Shown here in pieces: positions 24,260 through 34,933 of a stretch of 64,000 nt of DNA. Both the position numbers and the translations under genes were made by a program. The DNA is taken from positions 186,001 to 250,000 of the forward strand of contig JAVHNS010000019.1 of the NCBI GenBank assembly GCA_036872755.1, written 5' to 3'. Positions within the stretch are counted from its first letter, which is position 1. Each line of letters starts with the position of its first letter. The stretch comes from Orbilia blumenaviensis. Taxonomy: Eukaryota > Ascomycota > Orbiliomycetes > Orbiliales > Orbiliaceae. The notes beneath the pieces were generated by a model that worked only from the letters and a program-made list of their open reading frames with translations, searched no databases and was not told the DNA's origin.

Positions 24260-24844
24260 TTTGCTGATGTGGGACAGGCAGCAGCCGGAAGGGCGGAGGA
24301 TTGGACAAGCCCGAAAGATAGGAGGGATATATTTTTTTCCTTTAGGCTACGACGGCGGAGACGTCCGGCCGAGAGCACGGGCGATAGAGGCGACGAAGAG
24401 ATGAGGGTGGATAGAAGGCGATGCGATGATGTTGGTGGATGGTGACGATGTCGAGGTCGGTGATGATGGTGATGATGGGTGATGATGGGGGGGTAAGGAT
24501 GTTTGGTGTGTGTGTGTGGTCTACCTGTGTGGACGGGGAACCAAACCAGTCCGCGAACAAACTAACCTCGCGGAAGTCAAGCTACCGAGACGCTGCGCAG
24601 TTCAGTTCAGCCCAGCAGCCCAGCCCAGCCCAGTAATACTTAAGGAAAGTACCCAGCCCTGGGTTGCCCACTTATGTTCCCTGTCCGGTGACAATTTTAT
24701 GGCCGGCGCGACCAGAGAAAAGGAGGCCAATATAATTTGATGTGATGGGGTAGGAATGCGATTTCAGCAAGAACCGATGGAGGACCTGACCGGAAGGGAG
24801 AGGAACGGGAAATGAGAGGACGAGGAAGGGGAACTGGATTCAAA

Positions 24845-24850
24845 ATAAAA

Positions 24851-24882
<32 letters not shown>
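24845..24882. repeat. Poly-A tract
   Basis: An almost uninterrupted A run, among the longest homopolymers in the window, in the spacer 5' of epsin. It may be a decayed retroposon tail or simple slippage; no retroposon body or target duplication was recognised beside it. Confidence 0.6.
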
Positions 24883-24893
<11 letters not shown>

Positions 24894-25562
24894 TAGGAAT
24901 AGGAATAAGAATAGGGAATAGGGAATAGAAAGTAAAATAAAGCGAAGGGAGGAAAAAAGTAAGGCGACCGTTGAGGGAGGATGATATCAAGGAGGGAGAA
25001 GGCTAGCAAGCTCAAGGGAAGAAGTAGAATAGCGAGAGGAGAGGTCAGCGGAATTAATCGAGAGAAGAAAAAAAAAAAAAAAAAAAAAAAAGGTGTGTCG
25101 CCTGGTGCCTGGCAGACGGTGCGATGGGCGGCAGCTGGCCAGCGATGGTGATGACACCGATGCTATCTGGCGGGCGGGCGGGAACTCGATCGAGTGGTTT
25201 GCTGCTGCTAACGTTACGTTAAGTTACGTTACGTTAATTGGATCTAATTGGGCTAGGTAGCCAGCCGATTGACAATTCGAATTCGTTCGCTTGCAGGTGT
25301 TTTACCTGGGTGATTATAACTCAGATCTATCCAGCAACCCGATCGAGCTCTAACTATAAAAATAAAATAAAATAAAAAAAACCCGCATATTATGATTATT
25401 TAACTATATAAGGGACGGTAGGTACATAAGTAGGTGACTCTGGACGGCTATCTTCTCTTTATTGTTTAGAAAAACACTACTCTGTATTTTATTTAATTTC
25501 ATTTTTACTTTACTTTACTTTCATGATATAGAGTACAAGTATCTACACAGGCATAGCTGGCG

Positions 25563-26050
25563 GGTAGGTAGGTACCTAGGTAGGTATATACCGAGGCACT
25601 TGGCTTGGTTAGATGGCTGAAATGGCAAATGTCGCAGAATCCTACACATTCGCAGTAGCTGGCAGGGGGGTGAGCAGCAACAAGAATTTTTCAAAACCAA
25701 TGACAATTTCGGAGCATTGAGTTGAGTATTAATACGTATTGTAGGGATTCGGAATTTAAGTTGGGACAAACCATTTCTTGGTTTCATGGGCAATGCGCAA
25801 TTGGGCAGTTGGCATCAAGCTTGTATTGGCCCGGAGGCTCAGTCAAACGACGTCAGCCAGTGAGGCGCATTCGATTCATGGATTCACACACACATACACA
25901 CAGATCATGGTGATACAGTAGTCTCGGTCTCGTAATACGGCTAGTTTGCAATTATAATCGCAAATTAGGTACCTAGGCACTTTTAGACCCAATACGTCCA
26001 GGATTGATGTCCAATATTCATTACCTAGGTACCTAGGTAGGTACCTAGGA
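25563..26050. repeat. Cluster of TACCTAGGTA-type palindromes
   Basis: Short palindromic units built from ACCTAGGT/GGTAGGT occur at 25563-25590, 25966-25978 and 26021-26050. Similar units recur in other spacers of the window (about 5584, 5874, 26879, 27003, 36466, 62602, 62985). I saw none inside called coding sequence. Confidence 0.55.
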
Positions 26051-28135
26051 AAATACCGGTGCCAGGCGGGTATTCGAGTAAACATTCCTTCGAGCCTTGC
26101 CTTTCGGTATCAAAAAGCGTTCAGGTCAGTCAAGGGGCTTAGTGTACCGCTAGCTGCCGCCCGCGGCCGGCTCTCTGTCGCCCCCGGGCCCGGCAAGCTT
26201 AACCTTAAAGACCCAGGACCAAACCGATTATGATCAGCTCAGGTCTGTATTTTTTTTTTTTTTTTTTTTTCCTCTCTCTCTTTTGTGTTGGTTTATACAT
26301 GTAGCATTTGTGCGATTAGCAGGTGTCGATTCACCTGCACTAAAGATAACACGCTTCAACATTACAGTGCAGTGCAGGCTAATCGATGATAGTATTGCTA
26401 TATACACCTAAGTCGGCATCAATTGATATTTAACGTTTAACTAAAACTGAAATTGACTCCTCTCGTTGACCACTAGCCTCCAGAGTACCTAAGTAGGCAC
26501 AAGATACAGAAAGGTAGGAATAAGCACTTCAATTTATGCCATTGATGGTAGAGCTTAGTCTCGGTAGAGCCAGTCTTTGAACCGGCCATGGCCTCCTTCT
26601 ATTGCTTTAATGAAGCGCAGGCTACGTAAGCTACAATATATCTTTCCAAAATACCGTAGGGGGTTTGGGTACTTTTCTGGGACTGCTTCCGAATAATAAA
26701 ACATTTTAAAAAGAAAGCAAGCCGTCTTGTTGTATTTCAAGTCCTTATTTATACTGTTTTACGTTCCCTTTTTTCTATAAACCGTCTTGAGAAACCAGCC
26801 AAAACCCCGTACGGAATATAGGCAAATTTACCAGCTAAATACAGAACTAGTCTGCAGTGCACTTGTGACGTGCTTAACTGGGTACCTACCTAGGTATCTA
26901 AATCAGAATGCAGCGGCTGGCACGTTCATAATACTACCTATCTAAGTGCCTAAACTAGCTAAATAGGCACCTGGGTGAGTAAATGCACGCGCACGAAGGA
27001 CACTAGGTAGGTACTTACTTAAGTAAATAGGTATACTGATTTGGTTTAGGCCCGCCAGTCCAGGTTCACGGTTTGCGAGAATGAATACCTAGTACTTCCC
27101 ACTTCAGCATACTCCCTATCAAAGTATATAATATGTTAGAATTAAGAAATTTGTTTTTCTCTATCGATCTCGTTTGAGCTGCCATCGAACTTAGCGAAAA
27201 GACTATCGCTGTGGCGACACTGCGCTGGCACTTCAGTCGCCTTTTTCTTTTGTTTTTCTTCTTCTTTTTTTTGGCAAGCACAAAAGCTGGCTACCAACAC
27301 TCGCCCGGAGATACAATCTTATGAATATTCCCTCATCTAAACTATAAGCTTAAGTTAAGTTTTTATCGAATACTTAGAATGGCATTGCATTGCATTGCAT
27401 TGCATTGGAGAGTGTGCTGTACTCGAATATTTTCTACTCACAGGAAATCTAAGTGTTTCCAGTTAACCCTTTTGAATGAAGGCGTTGGCAGCGTTGTATT
27501 CCGACAAACATACTACAATAAAATACAACACTGGTCGACAGATATGTTTTATGAATTGACAATCCAACTGATCTGGACTCACCAAAGAGGATAGCAATAG
27601 GTAACAAACAAGCCAATAAACGGCACATTGGTAAAATTGATAGGCGAAGGGCTAGCCTGTGAACCATGATTCGTGATCCGTGACCCAGCTTGTACATGGG
27701 CGTGTACTCGTCTATAGCTTGGGCTTATGTGCTACCACAAGTCTACGATCGATTCTGGATCCTGCATGCCCGCTTAAGCGCTCGTTTATTAAAAAACGTA
27801 GACCAGTCCCATAATCGACAACAGTCAAGTCACTTGTGACTGATCAATTTATATATCAGAGCCTTCGGGATATATAGCCATATACGGTATATAGATCTAG
27901 ACCCGTCCCTTGGCGTACATATGCATAACCCCGCGTGCTATACCTGATAAGAGAGCTGAGCTGAGAATATCTGCCCCGCTTCCCTATGTCCTGGGATCCT
28001 TAGAATAATAGTTCTGTTACCTCGACATCAACCTATATCACTTTTTCGTATGTCTAGAAACAAAACAAAACAAAAAAAGAGCAGAACAGTTAACATAAAG
28101 TCCACCAACGGAGATACCAAGCACAGGTAGACACT

Positions 28136-30325
28136 ATGCCTTGTCGCGAAACTTGCGAATGCAGACTTTTCGTTTTGGGCCTTGACGATAACCCGACGGA
28201 TGACCCAAAAGGAGCAAACCAATACATACTCTACGAAGGCAAAAAAATCAGTGCAGCCTATGCGATAGAGCTAGCGCTAAAGGAAGATAGCTGTTCGTTT
28301 TGCTCCTGGATACTCTACCCTAGTCGAATAAAGTGGGATGACGAGACCGAGCGTTCTGAGTGCAATCTTTACTTCAAGTACCTCCAAGCTTCTGATATTG
28401 AGGGTACTAGGCGTATAAAAATCACAGAGCTCGGTTTCAAGAGGGAAGACGAAGAGGAGGCCCCGAAGACTCGGAAACGATCCTGTCAATTTGTCGTGTA
28501 CGATGAATCGGGTAAGTTTTCTATGTTACACTCCTTCAAATCTCTTCTAATTATTTCATATTCTATATATATAGACCCCAAGCTTCCAAAGGTTCAGGTT
28601 ACCGCTAAAGAAGGTCTCCAACTATCCAAGACTTGGTTCAATGAATGTTGCACAGGCGACTCTCCGACCGGATCATTTACACCCGGTAAACTAATTGAGA
28701 TCAATCGTGAAGGAACCGGTCCATGGGATTTGAAGCTACGAGATTACGATGACCCAAACACGGAAAGACGGCGGGGACCTTACGCGGCCCTTTCGTATTC
28801 CTGGGGAGGTGATCAGAAAATGATCACAACATCAGGGACGCTTGAAGACCATAAACAGGGCATTGATTTCAATAAACTGGCAAAGAACATGCAAGATGTT
28901 ATCAAAGTTTCGTTCAACCTCGGAATTTCCTACGTATGGATCGATTCGTTTTGCATCGTCCAGGATGACAATAAGGACCGAAGGATGGAGTTTCTTCGTC
29001 AGAGGAAAGTCTATAGCAACGCAGTCCTCACGATCGCGGCTTCTCGAGCGACGAACCATAGAGAAGGGTTCCTCGATGATATTGCCTTTAGCTTGCAGAA
29101 AAATAACGAAGGGCCAGGTAGGGTCTTTCTCTGGAAGTTTTGCCCGCCTGCCGACGAACCGCTTCCCAAACGTGCTTGGGCATTTCAGGAATACTTGCTT
29201 TCCAATAGAATCCTATTATTCGAATCCTACAGGCTCCGATGGATCTGCTGCTGTGATTCCAGTCATTGGGCAAGTGGAAACACACCTCGAACCGCTGGTT
29301 TGAATACAATAGAGAGGAGCTGGTATCAAAATTCTTACCTTCAACCAACGGTCGTCAACAACTATGTTGATGGTATGCCTGGGATAATAAACAAAATGAA
29401 CTGGGCAAACGGCGTCGAATCTACCAGGGAATGGTATGACCAGCTAGAGAGATTTTCGCATCGAGATATCAGCAAAATTGTCGACAAAATGCCTGCGATG
29501 ATGGGTATCATGATGCTTCACTATGAATTCCTGGGGAAAGCACCGTTTCAGAGTGGGATGTGGATTCCGCACAGATCCTATCCCCGATACCCACAAGGTA
29601 TTGCCGCCGGATTCTTGTGGTATACCGACTCTCCAAAATCGCGGAAACTGTACTACCCGTCATGGTCATGGATATCATCAGAAGGTCATCTGAATATGTC
29701 CTATTGTCGAGAGTTCATAGATCTGGCTCCGGATGGATTCGAAGTCACCAAACATGCAGCTTTCTTATCGCGGAGTTCGAGAATCTTTGAAAGGTTTTCA
29801 CTCTTTCTTCCTATTTTCAACCTTCACGGGGCTGGCATAAGAGTGAGCGGCAAGTCACAGGATGGCTATATTATCAAAACCGATGACGATAGAAACCCAA
29901 TAAAAGCAGAGATCAGCGGCTTGCAGGTCCCCAAGGCAAGAATACTACTTGACATGGATCTCTGGCAAGGTCCATCCGACAAAAGAACAGAAATCGGAAG
30001 ATCCTGGCAGGATGCCCAAGGCCAACCAGAGCTAGAGGCCCGAGGCTCGAAAACCAAACTGCTAACGGTTGCTGAGATCCCAGAAGGACCGAATACCCCA
30101 GTCACATTTCTCCGTCTTTATAATGATATGGCTAAAGGGCGGATGGTAGGCATCATCATTCTGACGTTGAAAACGAACGAGGTTTCAGAGACAAGTGGTC
30201 GGCCTCCTCGAATCAGGGTTGGAGTCTTTGACTTCGAGCGCACAGATAACACAGATAGTGAGCAGGAAGTTTGGAATCATATCAATCAGAACTTCGTGCA
30301 AGCGGGCGATATAGGACTCGACTAA
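28136..30325 (+). CDS. HET-domain protein (heterokaryon-incompatibility type)
   Basis: Exons join(28136..28511, 28575..30325) give 708 residues. The 63-nt intron has no in-frame stop, but has a GTAAGT donor, a CTAAT branch-like site and an ATATAG acceptor, so it is probably removed. The HET domain spans about residues 195-325: YAALSYSWGG, then ISYVWIDSFCIVQDD, then YSNAVLTIAAS. This is the usual order of HET conserved blocks. A second conserved region, RAWAFQEYLLSNRILLF, follows. The C-terminal half is typical of stand-alone HET proteins and shows no NACHT or repeat domain. HET domains execute cell death when incompatible hyphae fuse, but most family members have no tested role. The N-terminal Cys-rich stretch (CRETCECR, CSFCSW) is also common in this family. 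Confidence 0.92.
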   Translation: MPCRETCECRLFVLGLDDNPTDDPKGANQYILYEGKKISAAYAIELALKEDSCSFCSWILYPSRIKWDDETERSECNLYFKYLQASDIEGTRRIKITELGFKREDEEEAPKTRKRSCQFVVYDESGKFSMLHSFKSLLIISYSIYIDPKLPKVQVTAKEGLQLSKTWFNECCTGDSPTGSFTPGKLIEINREGTGPWDLKLRDYDDPNTERRRGPYAALSYSWGGDQKMITTSGTLEDHKQGIDFNKLAKNMQDVIKVSFNLGISYVWIDSFCIVQDDNKDRRMEFLRQRKVYSNAVLTIAASRATNHREGFLDDIAFSLQKNNEGPGRVFLWKFCPPADEPLPKRAWAFQEYLLSNRILLFESYRLRWICCCDSSHWASGNTPRTAGLNTIERSWYQNSYLQPTVVNNYVDGMPGIINKMNWANGVESTREWYDQLERFSHRDISKIVDKMPAMMGIMMLHYEFLGKAPFQSGMWIPHRSYPRYPQGIAAGFLWYTDSPKSRKLYYPSWSWISSEGHLNMSYCREFIDLAPDGFEVTKHAAFLSRSSRIFERFSLFLPIFNLHGAGIRVSGKSQDGYIIKTDDDRNPIKAEISGLQVPKARILLDMDLWQGPSDKRTEIGRSWQDAQGQPELEARGSKTKLLTVAEIPEGPNTPVTFLRLYNDMAKGRMVGIIILTLKTNEVSETSGRPPRIRVGVFDFERTDNTDSEQEVWNHINQNFVQAGDIGLD

Positions 30326-30545
30326 GTTCGCAAAAGCCCAACTAAAAGGAAGGAAAATGAATGAAGAAAAGCGGTTCAGTGTTGAGGCTGTTATGCTTTA
30401 TAGTCTTTTAGCACCGATATTCGCAATTGAATATCTACCCATCCCGTCCTATTTCTGGATATGTAGTATATACCTAGATATACTCTAGAATTTATATTTG
30501 ACACTCAAAACTTAGAAGTCTGGCACATCCAGATGCCTAATTTGT

Positions 30546-32794
30546 TCATGGCAAATAGGTTAGCTGGTCGCCATCCCCACGTTCAAGATACTCTCGATCA
30601 AGCAGAATGTCGATATTCCTCTTAATAGCCGGGATATCAGGCTTGAACCGCGACTGAAGGCTGCGAATAACCTCATCTACCAGTAAGGAATACTTCATTT
30701 TTTTATGGCTTTTCATTGTGCGAACGATAGCGGCCTACACAAAGTGTTAGAAAAATATTAGACATTTGAGGCTAGATTAGAGAGAGTAGTCGAAGGAAGG
30801 AAGGGAGTTCACCTGAATTATTAAGCCGCGCGCCTTTTCAACGGCTTCGAGATTTTCATTTTCCACCTTCCGCTGAGGCTTTGGAGTGAAGGTCAAGTCT
30901 ACATTGAACTTCGGGTTCCTAAACAGTTTGTTCAATGAATAGATACAGGATTTTTCTTCAAACAGGAGAACCCTCCGTTTCACCAAGATATCCAGCGTTG
31001 GATCGAGCACACCCTTGTGTAAAAGAGTTAGCTGGGCGATGTTGTCATAGCTATACGTTTCGGCCTCGTTGAATAGAAGAAGAATACCCATTTGATACGT
31101 TGAAACACGGAAATTGTAAGTTTTCCCGTCGTCCGTATACTTAGCACGCAGATCACCTTGGGAGAAACTGTGGAGCCAGGTGAGCTTGCGCGAATGGCCA
31201 GAGTGCTTCCCATTGTAGAACGATAAAAAGCCGCTGGTTATCTGGGCGATCTCTTGGGGTAGGATGAACGTCGTATCTGGAGCAGGAAGTTCCCAGGAAT
31301 TTACGCCCAGAACCTTGACCGCGAAGCTGATATTCGTCACGAATTCCATAGTCAAGTCCCTGGAAACCTGGAGGTCGCGGAACATATTTTGGAATTTGGT
31401 GTTTTCAAATTTGCAGACCCCTTCGAGTTTAGAATGCATACTGGCTTCAACCTCATCAGAAATGGAAGAGCCGCAAATTAGACGTTTAGCAAGTAGTCGG
31501 ATATAAAGTTCCTGGAATGCATATTTGTCTTGAGTGCATGCAAAGATAGCCGTGATTCCAGACATCTTAACCTTTAGATCATCTTCATTTATATGGTCGT
31601 CTTTCTTACTTTTCCTCAGAACAAGGTCGGAGTACTTCGCTAACGTTGCTGCAAATTGGGACCCGTTACCCTTGCCAGGACCGAGTTTGTTGCTGTTGAT
31701 AAAGTCGCGGAAAGGTGTATGTATGCATGATACAAGCTCTTTGTGTCCCTCGAAAGCAGTTTCCGCAATTGTATAGTATTTCCCGTAGACGCTGATTAGT
31801 GTATCAAAGTAATGTTTAGGATCGATGGTGTCGCCGGATACGAGCACTCCGTCAGTGGCTCCTGGAATGGTGTGGCAGATATGGAGCTGAAATGCGTCGC
31901 GGAGGAACTCAAGCCCCCCGTTGATCCCAGAGAGTAATTGATATAAACGGCTAAGCTCCCTGTGATTTTCCCTGATGATATATTGGATCTCGGTATGCAG
32001 AAGCGGTTCACATACGAAGACCCAGGTCTCAAGACAGATATCATCCAAAGCCGTGGTAATTTCCCTGTGTGGATTCTCTTCGTGTAGATAGCGAGCACTC
32101 CGTTTCTTATCTTCTTCAAGAAAGACAACCAGTTTACCAATGCAATCAACCGAATCAAGGAATGGTGCGACACTGCTCTCGTAGTAAATCTGCGTGGCGT
32201 CCAAAAAAGGCTCCTTGAAGAACCTTTCGTAAATTTCCAGATCCGGGTCACCATATTGATCGATTGCCATCGTATTTAATGATGTTATGAAGTCCTTGAT
32301 CAGGTCTACTTTGATCTCCTCGCCACGGCGGTCTCCTTCTATCAGCTCCAACATAATTTCGACCAGAATCTCATGAATATTCTCGACGATGCAGTTTCTC
32401 CATTGCATGATGAACAGGACGAACACAGTGTATATATTTTTCTTGCCTTCATCTTGTTCTCTCTTGATCCAGTGTCTATTGAGGTATGAAAACGCGCGAC
32501 TGAGGTGCTCAGCCGTCTTAATGTAGCTGTCCCATTCTCTAAGATATACCTCTAACAAATCCTCTCCGACGTTGTCTTCTATTGAGTAGAGGACTTCGTC
32601 GAGGTGGTCTTCGAGGTATTCTTCGAGGTACCGATACAGTTCTTCACCAGCTAAGTGAGCTGTTCCCCATGAGTCAGCCGTGTTCTCAAGAAAATTGTTG
32701 GAATATAATAGTTTCGAATCTCCTACATCCTCGGCGCCAGTTTAAAAACCCATCTTTGACCTGTGGGCGCGGCTCGCATAGCAAGTGTACTTCC
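30546..32794 (-). CDS. Divergent cullin (Cul1/Cdc53-like), N-terminus unresolved
   Basis: Well-supported exons are complement(30546..30734, 30812..about 32684). A probable 34-nt exon 32761..32794 encodes EVHLLCEPRPQ, which aligns with the Cul1 helix containing VHNFC. The main exon reads YLNRHWIKREQDEGKKNIY, a clear cullin repeat. It continues through the cullin-homology region and ends with the neddylation winged helix: AAIVRTMKSHKKMKYSLLVD, then SRFKPDIPAIKRNID and a final LTYLP. The lysine in IVRTMK is the expected NEDD8 acceptor. Cullins scaffold Skp1-cullin-F-box ubiquitin ligases in nucleus and cytoplasm. I could not find the usual first block (W..L..GI...YM.LYT) in any frame upstream; the pieces just 5' need unusual splices. 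It may be a lineage-specific Cul1 paralogue rather than the sole Cul1. Confidence 0.82.
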
Positions 32795-32930
32795 CTGTGG
32801 AGAGAGTAGATAGGGTTTTTAGGAGAAGAAAAACAAAAAGAAAGAAAGAGGGGAAACCTCTCACGTCATGGTTTCCATCCACTAAATAGAAGAATCAGTC
32901 CATAATAGGGAAACCCAGATACGCCAGCAG

Positions 32931-33221
32931 TTAGAGCAAGCTAGGGATTATACATACTATAGGAAGTGTGACCTTCCCAGATTTTAACATGAATGTATCG
33001 ATGAGGCGTCGGATTTTTCCCATAGGCCCATTGTAATCTGATGTAGTTTCTTCACCATCTGATGTAGTTTCTTCACCGCCAGATGTAGTTTCTTCACCAT
33101 CGGATGTAGTATAGTCGCGATCAGATGCGGTTCCATCATCGTCAGACGTTCTCTCATCAGATGCGGTCTCGTCGCCATTAGACGATTCAGGCGTAGTCGA
33201 CGTCTCACTGCGGTCTGACAT
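32931..33221 (-). CDS. Repeat-bearing ORF upstream of cullin; possible 5' exon
   Basis: A 96-codon ATG-initiated frame, very rich in Ser, Thr, Asp and Glu with repeated TTSDGEE units. It ends GPMGKIRRLIDTFMLKSGKV and then a stop. A strong GTATGT donor lies near its end, which could splice towards the cullin exons. The phases I can find do not join cleanly to the exon at 32761-32794, so I list it as a candidate first exon only. It has no recognisable domain and could be noncoding. Confidence 0.3.
   Translation of the reverse strand: MSDRSETSTTPESSNGDETASDERTSDDDGTASDRDYTTSDGEETTSGGEETTSDGEETTSDYNGPMGKIRRLIDTFMLKSGKVTLPIVCIIPSLL
33043..33118. repeat. Four-copy 21-bp tandem repeat
   Basis: The unit GATGTAGTTTCTTCACCATCT recurs almost exactly head to tail. 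Read on the minus strand it encodes TTSDGEE. Unit length is a multiple of three, so copy-number change would keep the reading frame open. Confidence 0.8.
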
Positions 33222-33832
33222 TTTTTTAATTTATTTATTTGATACCCTAAGAACGTTCCGCTGTTTCTCACAGGTGACAGCGCTCGAGCTCAAGGTCAAG
33301 CTTAATAGATAATCGTTGGCTGGTTTGGCCGCGCCTAGCTCGATGAAGGTTGACTTTGTGTGGGTGCCCCAACTGCCATGGCCATGGAGGGGATTTGAGA
33401 AACCAGGTGCATATGTGTCTACACGCGCGCATGCATGTTTGTGAGGCTGTTACACGGTGGCTCTGGTGGCTGAAAGGCTATGCTATTGGCAGCTGTCTAA
33501 ATTGGGAAAGCTTCAAGAACCCATTATATCTTGGGGTTTTTTGCACTATGTGAACATATACTGCATGCCTAATACCTGGGCAGGAAGGATAATCCTAGAA
33601 GCTGTGTGTATCACAAGCTCTTATTCACTACCAGCATACCATATACTTGATATCGCCCATCCTTCATACTAAAGTCCTTCAAAAAAAAACAAGGAAAAAA
33701 AAAAAAAAAAAAAAAAACTGGGGTGGTATCCCGAGTTCACTTTAATATTCTAGATCAATCAATTCTTACTATAATTATAGATTTTGTTTAGTAGGTTATC
33801 ATGGATTTCATGAATGTAAAACACTTGGTCCA

Positions 33833-34229
33833 TCATGGTGGCCGAAATGTTACAACTTCACAAAATATATATATTTCAACTTAAGCGAGGCATAAGTGTG
33901 TTAATTTTGCATAATCATGCTCGACCACCAGCCTGCCCGCCGGGTCAGAAACTAGAGAAAAGCCAGACAGCCAAACAACTAATTACAAACAGCCAGCATA
34001 CTAACCTATAATTGTTCCGTATACCCGGCCATTTAACACGCGCACTATTGACTATAATTATATTAATAGAAAAAAAAAGGTAGCCTGGATTTCTCGCTGT
34101 TTAGCTGTCTGGCTTTTCTCTAGTTATCTGGCTGTCTGGCTGTCTGGTGGTCAAGCATAATTATGAAAAATTAACACACTTATGCTTCGTTTAAGTTGAA
34201 ATCGTTTTGACACATTTTGGCTACCATAG
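33833..34229. mobile_element. Fold-back / MITE-like element with long inverted arms
   Basis: The outer arms 33873-33931 and 34144-34202 are inverted copies matching at about 54 of 60 positions, starting ATTTCAACTTAA and ending GACCACCAG. An inner second arm, ACTAGAGAAAAGCCAGACAG (33951 on), pairs with 34098-34124. Weaker complementarity extends outwards to CATGGTGGCC / GGCTACCATAG. No ORF lies inside. Most arm differences are C/T or G/A, as repeat-induced point mutation would leave. The outer boundaries and target duplication are not certain. It is probably a non-autonomous DNA element. Confidence 0.7.
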
Positions 34230-34362
34230 TCTATAACCGAACTATGTTATCAGCTAGCTCCCAATAGAGGGTCTACACACGGAAGCTTCAATCGACCTTC
34301 GTGGCTTGACTTCCACAGCAGTGGCCCGTTTGGTGCCGTGCAAAGAGCCCGATTACTGCTGA

Positions 34363-34460
34363 GCCACGAACGTTGCAACCCATGCTACCAGGATCCAGCT
34401 CGGCTGATCGAATCCTTGGGCCAACTAAGCCGTATTCTCTTAAATTGCAACGTTCGTGGC
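34363..34460. repeat. Perfect 16-bp inverted repeat with 66-nt spacer
   Basis: GCCACGAACGTTGCAA at 34363-34378 is exactly reverse-complemented at 34445-34460. It lies outside the fold-back element and about 470 nt before the next start codon. It could form a hairpin or be a paired protein-binding site; nothing in the sequence decides. Confidence 0.7.
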
Positions 34461-34933
34461 GTTCACCAGACCATTTGTGGCGACCCAATGCAAGGTATAA
34501 AATTCAATTTTCAATTGACCTACCTCTTAGTTATGGAGACGACTGGTCTGCGCAGCCTGCTCGCTACAACACTTCCGTTGCGCGGGACGATGGGAGTTCG
34601 CCGCGCTCAGTCGATGATATCATACATTTATAGACAGACCTGTATGTACATGTATCTGTATGGTTCCGGTGCCTGTCTACAGCGACATCCCCATAGTGCA
34701 CTTTTCCGATGATCATGACTATGACGTGGCGATGCTTCCATATATGCATAGTCGCCCAGTCGTTCAGCCTTATGGCATTGCACCTTGAACGACCGCGGAG
34801 AAGCTCTCAATAAGCCACCTCCACCACAGTCTAATCTTCCTTGTCTCTCCAATATATATATATATATAGATGACACCCTATCGTAACCACTGACGTCAAT
34901 TTCACACGAAGATCTGGAAGCTACAAGGAATCT

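Larger units (their letters stand above)
24260..28135. other. Large divergent intergenic region between epsin and HET genes
   Basis: About 3.9 kb without a supportable gene. It contains CCCAG repeats (24608-24633), a poly-A tract of about 33 nt (24850-24882), another A tract (25067-25091), a GTTAC-rich motif block (25208-25236), TACCTAGGTA-type palindromes, a T22 run (26249-26270), a GC-rich patch (26155-26197) and five GCATT repeats (27381-27406). No ORF over about 98 codons resembles a protein family. Confidence 0.5.
33222..34933. other. Intergenic region carrying a fold-back element and an inverted repeat
   Basis: About 1.7 kb between the cullin side and the orphan membrane protein. Besides the fold-back element and the 16-bp inverted repeat described separately, it has an A22 tract near 33696-33717 and a (TA)n run at 34853-34867 just before the next gene. 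No coding sequence is supportable. Confidence 0.5.

Noticed and set aside
24845..25091. A tracts as tails of inserted retroposons
   Set aside because: No retroposon body, reverse transcriptase fragment or target duplication could be recognised beside them.
25208..25236. GTTAC-rich block as a telomere-like repeat
   Set aside because: The unit is not TTAGGG-like, the block is under 30 nt and it is internal to a gene-rich region.
33043..33118. CRISPR-like reading of the short repeats near 33 kb
   Set aside because: Units are contiguous 21-bp tandem copies without spacers, in a eukaryotic genome.
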